Assembly (NCBI GenBank): GCA_021797415.1 | Contig: JAJZZT010000432.1 | Span: forward strand, 1 to 6,670 | DNA: 6,670 nucleotides | Source of the DNA: Bacillota bacterium | GTDB taxonomy: Bacteria; Bacillota; Bacilli; Alicyclobacillales; SLC66 | Reading direction: 5' to 3' | Shown here: positions 1 through 6,670 of the stretch, piece after piece | Numbering within the stretch: the first letter of the stretch is position 1 | How the letters are laid out: the number at the start of each line of letters is the position of its first letter | Notes under the pieces: model-generated | The model's input: only the letters and a program-made list of their open reading frames with translations | Database searches by the model: none | Told to the model about the DNA's origin: nothing | Translations under genes and position numbers: made by a program

Positions 1-544
1 ACAAATCGATATGATACGCAAAAACAGCCTGCAGACGGCCATGAATGCGGCGGTGGGGGAACTCTCCGGGTACGATCAGCATCCGGCCGATCTGGCTTCT
101 GAATTGTTTGAACGGGAGAAGGATGCGGCGTTACTGGCCGACGATCAGCAGCGGCTGGAACAGATTGACGCGGCGCTTGAACGCATGGCTCACGGTACAT
201 ACGGATTTTGTCGATCGTGTGGCCAGCCTATCGCGGCAGGCCGGTTGGAGGCGGAACCCGCGGCCGACCTGTGCGCGTCGTGCCGGCGGACGCTGGATGC
301 GCGGCACGATGTGAGCCGGTCTGTCAAAAAACAGATGGGTGAGGGCACATTTTCACGGTCCAATCGGGACGGACGGGATGAGTCGGCGTTTGACGGGGAA
401 GATGCCTGGCAGAGTGTGGAGCGTATGAACAACCGTCCCCATCGCGCGGGATTGGACGACGTGACGGAGGACGACGACGAAACGTACGTGGAACCGATCG
501 AAGCGATTTCAAATGAAGAATATCGGGCGCAATTGCCGGATTAG
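1..544 (+). CDS. YteA-like TraR/DksA zinc-finger protein, 5' end outside window
   Basis: The frame is open from the first base. The first ATG, at 11, has no ribosome binding site, and family members carry about 35 more residues (a helical hairpin) before the GELSxYDxHPAD motif, so the gene probably begins upstream. Numbered from that ATG (177 residues), GELSGYDQHPAD is at 16-27 and EREKD at 34-38. A helix at about 39-60 leads into a C4 zinc finger: C67-x2-C70-x17-C88-x2-C91. The tail is acidic (EDDDE near 153-157) and ends at a TAG. This is the pattern of the Bacillus YteA family within the TraR/DksA superfamily. DksA itself acts in the RNA polymerase secondary channel, but the role of YteA proteins is poorly known, so function is not asserted. 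All four zinc ligands are present, whereas from memory B. subtilis YteA lacks most of them. The isomerase gene follows after 50 nt on the same strand. Confidence 0.85.
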   Translation, partial: QIDMIRKNSLQTAMNAAVGELSGYDQHPADLASELFEREKDAALLADDQQRLEQIDAALERMAHGTYGFCRSCGQPIAAGRLEAEPAADLCASCRRTLDARHDVSRSVKKQMGEGTFSRSNRDGRDESAFDGEDAWQSVERMNNRPHRAGLDDVTEDDDETYVEPIEAISNEEYRAQLPD

Positions 545-567
545 AGGAAACTGTCGGGCAGCCTCTA
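542..567 (+). other. Small hairpin over the YteA-like gene's stop codon
   Basis: TAGAGG (542-547) pairs with CCTCTA (562-567), and CTG (551-553) pairs with CAG (559-561), leaving an AAA bulge on the left arm and a 5-nt loop. The stop codon lies in the left arm. No T-run follows, so this is not a standard intrinsic terminator. It could protect an mRNA end or be chance. No separate promoter was recognised in the 50-nt gap before the isomerase gene. Confidence 0.3.
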
Positions 568-594
568 CGGCAGGTCGGGAGAGGAGAAACAGTT

Positions 595-1413
595 ATGAAA
601 GCATGTATGCACCCCACAACGGCCGGGAAGAGCATGCCGTTGCGCGATTACCTCGCGCTCGCGTCCGGGGCTGGTTTTGCCATGGCCGATCTGGATCCGG
701 CATCCGTGATTCGCGAGGGCGAAGATCAGGTGCGCAAATGGTTGGATGAATATGGGGTCGAGTGGGCTTCTTTCGGGCTGCCTTTTGGCATGGACGCCTC
801 CGGCAGCGATTTTGAGCATGGATTGGCGCAACTTGAAATGGTTGCGTCGGTGGCCCAGAAGTTTGGCGTGCGTCGCTGCGTGACATGGCTGTGGCCGTCG
901 ATCAATGCGGAGCCTGTGCCGTACACTCTGCGCCTGGTCGTCCGCGCTCGGGCTTGCGCGGACATCCTGCAAAAATACGGGATCCGCTTTGGCCTGGAGT
1001 TTGTCGGACCGCACCATCTGCGCCAGAACAAGTATCTGTTCATCCACGACATTCCCGGTCTTTTACTGCTGCTCGACGCTGTTGGGCGGGACAATGTGGG
1101 TGTCTTGCTCGACAGCTATCACTGGTACACGTCGGGGCAGCGCATGGAGGATCTGCGACAACTGCCGCTGTCGCGCATTGTTCATGTGCACATCAACGAT
1201 ACGGACCAATCTCCGGAAGAGGCGCACGACCAGGAGCGGCTGCTGCCCGGCGAAGGAAAGATTGATCTCGCCGCGTTCGTCGGTTATCTGTCCGCTGTGG
1301 GATATGACGGGCCGCTGTCCGTCGAAGTGCTGCGCCGGTCTCCACCGGACGAAGAACCGGCCGCCGTGGCGCGCAAGGCGGCTGTGGCGACGCGCCGGCT
1401 CGTGGATGCCTGA
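595..1413 (+). CDS. Sugar phosphate isomerase/epimerase-like TIM-barrel protein
   Basis: A 272-residue soluble protein of the xylose-isomerase-like TIM-barrel superfamily (AP_endonuc_2 type), probably acting on a keto sugar or cyclitol using a divalent metal; the substrate cannot be told from sequence. The ATG at 595 has AGGAG (582-586) 8 nt upstream, and the protein begins MKACMHPTT as expected for the first barrel strand. Likely metal and catalytic residues fall where the family places them: E135 in FGLEFVGP, D173 and H176 in LLDSYHWY, H199 in HVHIND, and E244 in LSVEV. LPGEGKID (217-224) before the last strand is typical of the family. No signal peptide or membrane segment is seen. The length is normal and the barrel appears complete. 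It sits between the YteA-like gene and a two-component pair, which gives no clear pathway. Related folds include inosose dehydratase, hydroxypyruvate isomerase and endonuclease IV, but nothing points to one of these. Confidence 0.85.
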   Translation: MKACMHPTTAGKSMPLRDYLALASGAGFAMADLDPASVIREGEDQVRKWLDEYGVEWASFGLPFGMDASGSDFEHGLAQLEMVASVAQKFGVRRCVTWLWPSINAEPVPYTLRLVVRARACADILQKYGIRFGLEFVGPHHLRQNKYLFIHDIPGLLLLLDAVGRDNVGVLLDSYHWYTSGQRMEDLRQLPLSRIVHVHINDTDQSPEEAHDQERLLPGEGKIDLAAFVGYLSAVGYDGPLSVEVLRRSPPDEEPAAVARKAAVATRRLVDA

Positions 1414-1490
1414 TCGGTTCGCACTTTGGATGGCTGCCGAAACTTGCATCTGGGCGCAAAACGTGAGAGACTTTTCCAAAGACTTCGCGT

Positions 1491-1521
1491 CTGCTCCCGG
1501 CCAAAGCGGCCGGGACGGCAG
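1491..1521 (+). other. GC-rich hairpin in the leader of the response regulator gene
   Basis: TCCCGGCC (1495-1502) and GGCCGGGA (1508-1515) form a perfect 8-bp stem around an AAAGC loop. The stem extends by CTGC (1491-1494) pairing with GCAG (1518-1521) across a 2-nt bulge. It lies 14 nt before the Shine-Dalgarno of the regulator gene. No T-run follows, so it is not a classical terminator. It may be a factor-assisted stop for the isomerase transcript or a leader structure. The remainder of the 136-nt gap (1414-1549) shows no convincing promoter and no small gene. Confidence 0.4.
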
Positions 1522-1535
1522 TCCGTGCGGGTTAC

Positions 1536-1543
1536 GGGAGGAG
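1536..1543 (+). promoter_or_regulatory. Ribosome binding site fixing the GTG start of the response regulator
   Basis: GGGAGGAG at 1536-1543 is 6 nt before the GTG at 1550. The frame stays open more than 600 nt further upstream, inside the isomerase gene, so this site and the start of the receiver domain (MRVLIIDDE) decide the start. Confidence 0.8.
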
Positions 1544-1549
1544 TGGCGG

Positions 1550-2242
1550 GTGCGGGTCCTGATCATTGACGACGAGGTGCGACTGCTCAAGGCGCTGAAA
1601 CAGTTGTTTGCGGAACAGCAATACCAGGTGGAGACGGCCACCGACGGCAGGACAGGTCTTGCAATGGCGCGCGCCGACGCGTACGACCTGCTGATCGTGG
1701 ACGTGATGCTGCCAGGACTGTCGGGATATGACCTGGTGAGGAAATTGCGCGACGACGGAGACTCAACGCCCACCTTGCTGTTGACCGCGCGCGACGCCGT
1801 CGATGACCGGGTGCAGGGATTGGACAGCGGCGCCGACGATTATCTGGTCAAACCGTTTGCCACGAAGGAACTGCTTGCGCGCGCCCGCGCGCTGACGAGG
1901 CGATCGGGAGATGTGGTGGGGCCTGACAAAGTGCAGGTGGGCGACATCGTGCTGGATCTGATCTCCCGTACGGTCTATCTGGGCGACGCTCCTCTTTCGT
2001 TCACGGCCCGCGAATTTCAATTATTGGAGTTCTTCCTGCGCCATCCCGGCCAAGTGTTGCCAAAAGAGCTCATTCTTGACCGGGTGTGGGGACTGGAGGC
2101 GGCGATCGACCTCAATTCGGTGGAGACGTACGTCCACTTTTTGCGCAAGAAACTGGACGCCCACCGTATGCTGCACCATGTGGCGCCGCGGACGGCGATC
2201 GAGACAGTGCGCGGAGTGGGGTATGTGTTCAAGGAGTTGTAG
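1550..2242 (+). CDS. OmpR/PhoB-family two-component response regulator
   Basis: A 230-residue cytoplasmic transcription regulator. The receiver domain (about 1-115) has the acidic pair D7-D8, phospho-acceptor D51 in IVDVMLPG, T79 in LLTARD, and K101 in LVKPF. The C-terminal winged-helix DNA-binding domain (about 127-228) contains LSFTAREFQLLEFF (149-162), then VETYVHFLRKKLD (191-203), and ends RGVGYVFKEL, all typical of the OmpR subfamily. The GTG start is set by a strong ribosome binding site. All residues needed for phosphotransfer are present. The histidine kinase gene starts 2 nt after the stop codon, and its ribosome binding site lies within the last codons of this gene, so the two are almost certainly cotranscribed and coupled in translation. 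Targets are unknown; the nearby gtrA is a possible one. The family is certain, but no orthologue can be named. Confidence 0.95.
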   Translation: MRVLIIDDEVRLLKALKQLFAEQQYQVETATDGRTGLAMARADAYDLLIVDVMLPGLSGYDLVRKLRDDGDSTPTLLLTARDAVDDRVQGLDSGADDYLVKPFATKELLARARALTRRSGDVVGPDKVQVGDIVLDLISRTVYLGDAPLSFTAREFQLLEFFLRHPGQVLPKELILDRVWGLEAAIDLNSVETYVHFLRKKLDAHRMLHHVAPRTAIETVRGVGYVFKEL

Positions 2243-2244
2243 CG

Positions 2245-3558
2245 GTGTTCACGAACGCGCGCGTCAAACTCACGGTGCTGCTCGTCGCAATTGTGACCAT
2301 TTTGTACGCGCTCACCGCCACGGCGGTCTACGCCGTGATGGACAGGACCATGATGGCGGAGATTGACGCCCGTCTGCGGCACGATGGCGAGCGCGCCGTG
2401 CACAGGGTGCTGTCGCACGAAACCTCCACCCCCGGCATGCCGCCTTTCGCGACGGCGGCGATAGACAGGCGACTGTTTGCCCCATTCTCCGCCGTTGTGG
2501 CGCGCGACCGCACGGGTGGCCTGTTGTTTGTGCTGCACGCGTCCATAGCGCGAAAACTGCCGTGGTCGGCCGCTGAAGAACGACCGGGGAGGCACTTCTC
2601 GCTGGTCAAGATCACGGGTCCCGTGCGCTACCTGCGACTCATGGACATGAGCGTTGCGCTGCGTCCGGGCGCCGGGCGCAGCTATCTGCAGTTCGCGGTT
2701 AACGCCGGCAGCACGATCGCCGTATTGCGCCGATTGCGCGATGTCATGACGATGGTGGGCGTGTTTGGCGTGCTTGGCGCGTTTGCCGCCGGTTTTTGGG
2801 CGTCCGGCCGGGCTTTGCGGCCCATCGTTCGCTCTTGGCGGCAACAGCGGCGTTTTGTCGCGGACGCTTCGCATGAATTGCGGTCCCCGCTTGCGGTCAT
2901 CCAGTCCAATCTCGACATCGTGCTTGGGCATGCCGACCAGAGCGTGCTGGACAATCTGGAGTGGATCACCAATGCGAAGGGGGAGGCGCGCCGTCTCGTC
3001 CGCCTGACGGACGATCTGCTCACGTTGGCGCGGGCCGATTCACACGAGGGGCAGATCCGCCTGCAGACCGTCGATCTTGCGGACATTGTCGCGCGCGTCG
3101 TCGAACGGTTCTCCATTCTCGCTCTCGGCAAGGAACAGACGCTCGTGCACACGGCCAATGCCGATCAGCCCCCGGAAGCGCTGTTTGCGTCGGGCGATCC
3201 CGACCGGCTGTATCAACTGACCGTCATATTGATCGACAATGCGGTCAAGTACACACCGGTCGGCGGGCGGATCGAAGTGATCCTGCTGCGCAGCGGGAGG
3301 CATTCCGCGCGGCTGCAGGTGGCCGATTCAGGACCGGGTATGGACAGGCGGGAACTCGGAAAGATTTTTGACCGCTTCTACAGAGGGGACGCGGCCCGCA
3401 ATCGCGAGGGGTCGGGAGCGGGGCTCGGACTGTCCATCGCCAAGTGGATCGTCGATATGCACAAAGGCAAGATCACCGTCCAGAGCGAGCTGGGAAGAGG
3501 GACGACCTTCACAGTTACGCTCCCCCTGTCCTCCGGGACGCCGCCATCGGCAGAATGA
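2245..3558 (+). CDS. Membrane sensor histidine kinase (HisKA/HATPase_c)
   Basis: A 437-residue partner of the preceding regulator. GTG at 2245 has AAGGAG (2231-2236) 8 nt upstream, inside the regulator gene. Order: membrane segment 1 (about 8-32), an extracytoplasmic sensor of about 130 residues, membrane segment 2 (about 166-187), then the kinase core. The H-box is FVADASHELRSPL with phospho-acceptor H210. The N-box has N332 in LIDNAVKYTP, the G1 box is DSGPGM (361-366), the F-box FDRFYR (375-380) and the G2 box GAGLGL (391-396). The core is therefore intact and should autophosphorylate and pass phosphate to D51 of the regulator. Only about 22 residues separate membrane segment 2 from H210, too few for a full HAMP domain. 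The sensor region resembles nothing I can name, so the signal is unknown. Confidence 0.95.
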   Translation: MFTNARVKLTVLLVAIVTILYALTATAVYAVMDRTMMAEIDARLRHDGERAVHRVLSHETSTPGMPPFATAAIDRRLFAPFSAVVARDRTGGLLFVLHASIARKLPWSAAEERPGRHFSLVKITGPVRYLRLMDMSVALRPGAGRSYLQFAVNAGSTIAVLRRLRDVMTMVGVFGVLGAFAAGFWASGRALRPIVRSWRQQRRFVADASHELRSPLAVIQSNLDIVLGHADQSVLDNLEWITNAKGEARRLVRLTDDLLTLARADSHEGQIRLQTVDLADIVARVVERFSILALGKEQTLVHTANADQPPEALFASGDPDRLYQLTVILIDNAVKYTPVGGRIEVILLRSGRHSARLQVADSGPGMDRRELGKIFDRFYRGDAARNREGSGAGLGLSIAKWIVDMHKGKITVQSELGRGTTFTVTLPLSSGTPPSAE

Positions 3559-3586
3559 AAATTTGCTGGGCCGGCGTCATGCCCTG

Positions 3587-3613
3587 TGTCCGGCGAGTTT
3601 CGCGCCATGGACA
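3587..3613 (+). other. Hairpin in the kinase-gtrA gap
   Basis: TGTCCGGCG (3587-3595) pairs with CGCC (3603-3606) and GGACA (3609-3613), giving nine base pairs with a 2-nt bulge and a 7-nt loop. No T-run follows. It may be the end of the kinase transcript or part of a structured leader for gtrA. A second TGTCC (3669-3673) and a second GGACA (3709-3713) lie downstream and could pair with each other or with these copies. Confidence 0.35.
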
Positions 3614-3632
3614 AGGTTTGCCGGGGCGTCGC

Positions 3633-3693
3633 CATCCCCTTTGCTCGTCGCGAGTTTAGCGATAGCGGTGTCCGAGCAGGAGCAAAGGGGATG
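3633..3693 (+). repeat. Perfect 14-bp inverted repeat upstream of gtrA
   Basis: CATCCCCTTTGCTC (3633-3646) is matched exactly by GAGCAAAGGGGATG (3680-3693), with 33 nt between. Beyond one mismatch, TCG (3629-3631 offset, read as t3629 c3630 g3631) also pairs with CGA (3695-3697). No T-run follows on either strand, so it is not a normal intrinsic terminator. The right arm covers an alternative gtrA start codon (3691-3693) and the end of its AGGAG (3678-3682). It could be a leader structure controlling gtrA, a repeat-family member, or a transcript 3' end. The rest of the 195-nt gap (3559-3753) holds the hairpin at 3587-3613 and no clear promoter. Confidence 0.6.
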
Positions 3694-3753
3694 ACGAAGA
3701 CTGGCAGAGGACATTTTCAAGATAGTCTAGCGGCGACAGGAGAAAGAATCTGG

Positions 3754-4221
3754 ATGTGGCAATTTAGAATGTGGATGAAACGCGACTTTTCGCGTTATGG
3801 AAAATTTCTCATCGTCGGGACCAGCAACGCGGCGGTGGATCTGCTCGTCTTGAATGCGTTTGTCCTGCTGCTGCCGACGACTTCTTCTCTGCTGCTGTTC
3901 ATTTACAACACGGTTGCCGTCGCCTGCGCCATTGCCAACAGCTACATCTGGAACAGGCGCTGGACGTTCGCCGACTCTGCGCGCGGCGGTCAGCGGGAAC
4001 GCATGCTCTTCTGGCTGCAGGGCCTGTTCAATATGGCCGTCAACGACGCGGTGGTCGTCGGCATGTCGCGCTACCTGGTGCTGACGCACGATCTCCCGCT
4101 GATCGTGGGCGGCAACTTGGCGAAGGGACTCGCCATGTTCATCTCGTCTTCCATCAGCTACGTATTCATGCGCGTCGTCGTCTTTGCGGACCGCGTCTGG
4201 GAACGGTCAAAGGGGCCCTGA
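3754..4221 (+). CDS. GtrA-family small polytopic membrane protein
   Basis: A 155-residue protein with four predicted membrane helices (about 16-38, 44-64, 86-108 and 117-141). Family hallmarks are seen: RYGKFLIVG then DLLVLN at the first helix, NRRWTF (67-72) after the second, and N121-x2-KG with SYVFMRVVVF (135-144) in the last. GtrA proteins are thought to help move undecaprenyl-phosphate-linked sugars across the membrane for decoration of surface polysaccharides. No glycosyltransferase gene lies next to it here, so its substrate is open. The ATG at 3754 was chosen because it leaves the usual short N-terminus; AGGAGA (3738-3743) is 10 nt upstream. A rival ATG at 3691 with AGGAG 8 nt upstream would give 176 residues. 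GTG 3586 and ATG 3607 are also in frame but less likely. The stop codon falls in the loop of a terminator-like hairpin. Confidence 0.85.
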   Translation: MWQFRMWMKRDFSRYGKFLIVGTSNAAVDLLVLNAFVLLLPTTSSLLLFIYNTVAVACAIANSYIWNRRWTFADSARGGQRERMLFWLQGLFNMAVNDAVVVGMSRYLVLTHDLPLIVGGNLAKGLAMFISSSISYVFMRVVVFADRVWERSKGP

Positions 4222-4237
4222 AATGGCGGCCCCTTTG
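4208..4237. terminator. Candidate bidirectional terminator hairpin between gtrA and the acs gene
   Basis: CAAAGGGGCC (4208-4217) and GGCCCCTTTG (4228-4237) form a perfect 10-bp stem with a 10-nt loop between two converging genes. The left arm is the end of gtrA. Only a TTT at the stem edge stands in for a U-tract in each direction, so efficiency is doubtful, but position and strength fit termination for both genes. The remaining 78 nt up to the acs stop codon show nothing else apart from two CTGTTTG copies 14 nt apart. Confidence 0.5.
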
Positions 4238-4315
4238 CGGATAAACTGGACAATCCCTGTTTGCAAATCTCTGTTTGAACGAACTGCCCCGCTCCGTTGC
4301 CCTCAGTTGCGCACT

Positions 4316-6274
<1,959 letters not shown>

Positions 6275-6280
6275 GAAGGG

Positions 6281-6288
6281 CCTCCTTA
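6281..6288 (-). promoter_or_regulatory. Ribosome binding site of the acs gene
   Basis: On the minus strand this reads TAAGGAGG, a complete match to the 16S anti-Shine-Dalgarno, 6 nt before the ATG. It confirms the start and suggests strong translation. Confidence 0.85.
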
Positions 6289-6304
6289 CCGGCGCGGATC
6301 ATGC

Positions 6305-6318
6305 AGAAACCGCTTGCA
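6305..6318 (-). promoter_or_regulatory. cre-like catabolite operator (CcpA site) in the acs leader
   Basis: The minus strand reads TGCAAGCGGTTTCT. Against the Bacillus cre consensus TGWAANCGNTNWCA it differs at two defined positions and keeps the central CG and flanking A and T bases. It lies about 24-36 nt downstream of the transcription start predicted from the -10 box at 6348-6353, a position from which CcpA commonly blocks elongation. Known B. subtilis acsA is repressed by CcpA. Binding is inferred. The flanking ATGCA (6301-6305) and TGCAT (6315-6319) add a further weak symmetry. Confidence 0.5.
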
Positions 6319-6347
6319 TTGCGGGAAATAAAATCATGCTACTAGAA

Positions 6348-6358
6348 ATTATAACATA
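6348..6358 (-). promoter_or_regulatory. Extended -10 promoter for the acs gene
   Basis: The minus strand reads TATGTTATAAT: a consensus TATAAT (6348-6353) with the TATG-n extension just upstream. No hexamer near TTGACA is found at 16-18 nt, consistent with a promoter that relies on the extended -10. The predicted start near 6341 gives a leader of about 67 nt. Confidence 0.6.
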
Positions 6359-6412
6359 TGGATGGCGGATATGGGGAGATTGTGTGAGCTAATGTAACTA
6401 CCCGACATTGTG

Positions 6413-6418
6413 TATAAT
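6413..6418 (+). promoter_or_regulatory. -10 box of the promoter for the methyltransferase gene
   Basis: A perfect TATAAT preceded by TGTG. The -35 at a normal distance is poor (TAATGT at 6390-6395). It would start transcription near 6425, leaving a leader of about 75 nt. It faces away from the acs promoter, with about 60 nt between the two -10 boxes. Confidence 0.55.
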
Positions 6419-6451
6419 GGAGCGAAATGACCATGACAGACAGACGCAAAG

Positions 6452-6461
6452 TGCGATCGCA
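6452..6461. repeat. 10-bp perfect palindrome in the methyltransferase leader
   Basis: TGCGATCGCA is self-complementary and lies between the predicted transcription start and the methyltransferase start codon, with AGTGC also following at 6463-6467. It could be an operator for a dimeric repressor or simply chance. Confidence 0.25.
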
Positions 6462-6499
6462 TAGTGCAATGGGATGCTACAGGAAAGGCGGGAGTAATG

Positions 6500-6670
6500 A
6501 TGGCGCACCGATTCAATCCGGATCATGCCGAGCGGCTGCTCTCCGAACAGAGGCAGGCCATGCTGCCGGCAGACCGAGTGCTTGACGCGCTGGCCTTGGG
6601 CGGCGGTATGGTGTTTGCGGACGTTGGTGTGGGACCCGGTTACTTCGCACTCCCCAGCGCCTTGCTGTGG
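6500..6670 (+). CDS. Class I SAM-dependent methyltransferase, 3' end outside window
   Basis: The first 57 codons are present and the frame runs off the window end. The N-terminus begins MAHRFNP, continues with MLPADRVLDALAL (21-33) and reaches motif I, FADVGVGPGYFALP (39-52), whose glycine-rich loop D41-V-G43-V-G45-P-G47 binds S-adenosylmethionine. This pattern resembles the small UbiE/ArsM-like methyltransferases of Bacillales and Alicyclobacillus that share a HxFxP start, but the substrate cannot be judged from this fragment. Two ATGs stand in tandem, at 6497 and 6500. The second was chosen because GGGAG (6490-6494) is then 5 nt upstream rather than 2. The gene is divergent from acs and has its own promoter candidate. 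Confidence 0.8.
   Translation, partial: MAHRFNPDHAERLLSEQRQAMLPADRVLDALALGGGMVFADVGVGPGYFALPSALLW

Noticed and set aside
565..1047. 160-codon minus-strand open frame opposite the isomerase
   Set aside because: There is no recognisable domain, and the plus strand has a good ribosome binding site and a full TIM-barrel pattern.
905..1549. Open frame running into the response regulator, suggesting a longer or fused protein
   Set aside because: It is the +1 shadow of the isomerase gene; its residues look random, and a strong ribosome binding site with the true receiver N-terminus sits at 1536-1552.
2017..2931. 304-codon open frame on the minus strand opposite the regulator and kinase
   Set aside because: The translation is rich in Arg, His and Gln without family motifs, and the plus strand clearly encodes the kinase; GC-rich codon bias explains the lack of stops.
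3633..3693. Intrinsic terminator for the two-component operon
   Set aside because: The stem is long but has a 33-nt loop and no T-run on either strand, so it was reported as an inverted repeat instead.
3559..3753. Mobile element or known riboswitch
   Set aside because: There is no transposase fragment or target duplication, and I could not match a riboswitch core by eye; only pairing and weak repeats are seen.
6371..6395. -35 boxes for the two divergent promoters
   Set aside because: No hexamer close to TTGACA occurs at proper spacing on either strand, so only the -10 elements were listed.

Overview
The window is an ordinary chromosomal segment of a GC-rich Gram-positive bacterium, most likely from the order Bacillales and perhaps close to Alicyclobacillaceae. 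The placement is inferred from four things: a YteA-type TraR/DksA protein, strong AGGAG/TAAGGAGG ribosome binding sites, GTG starts in the two-component pair, and a cre-like operator before the acetyl-CoA synthetase gene. No rRNA, tRNA, transposase or CRISPR array was seen. The genus is not determinable by eye.

Layout, left to right. (1) 1-544, plus strand: the C-terminal part of a YteA-like zinc-finger protein that probably begins before the window. (2) 595-1413, plus: a TIM-barrel sugar phosphate isomerase/epimerase-like protein. (3) 1414-1549: a gap with a GC-rich hairpin. (4) 1550-2242 and 2245-3558, plus: an OmpR-family response regulator and its membrane histidine kinase, 2 nt apart and probably translationally coupled. 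(5) 3559-3753: a 195-nt gap with two strong inverted repeats. (6) 3754-4221, plus: a GtrA-family membrane protein. (7) 4208-4237: a terminator-like hairpin between converging genes. (8) 4316-6274, minus: a full-length AMP-forming acetyl-CoA synthetase. (9) 6275-6499: a divergent promoter region with a TATAAT box on each strand and a cre-like site. (10) 6500-6670, plus: the first 57 codons of a class I SAM-dependent methyltransferase, cut by the window end.

Functionally, the kinase senses an unknown extracytoplasmic signal and phosphorylates the regulator. The following gtrA suggests, without proving, a link to cell-envelope polysaccharide. The acetyl-CoA synthetase activates acetate and looks catabolite-controlled through its leader; it is an independent unit on the opposite strand. 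The isomerase and the YteA-like protein have no evident link to the other genes beyond shared strand.

I found no convincing new multi-gene system. The points most worth a second look are the structured leader before gtrA, where a 14-bp perfect inverted repeat would mask an alternative start codon; a Gly-to-Ala change next to the regulatory lysine of acetyl-CoA synthetase; and the cre-like site downstream of an extended -10 promoter for that gene.
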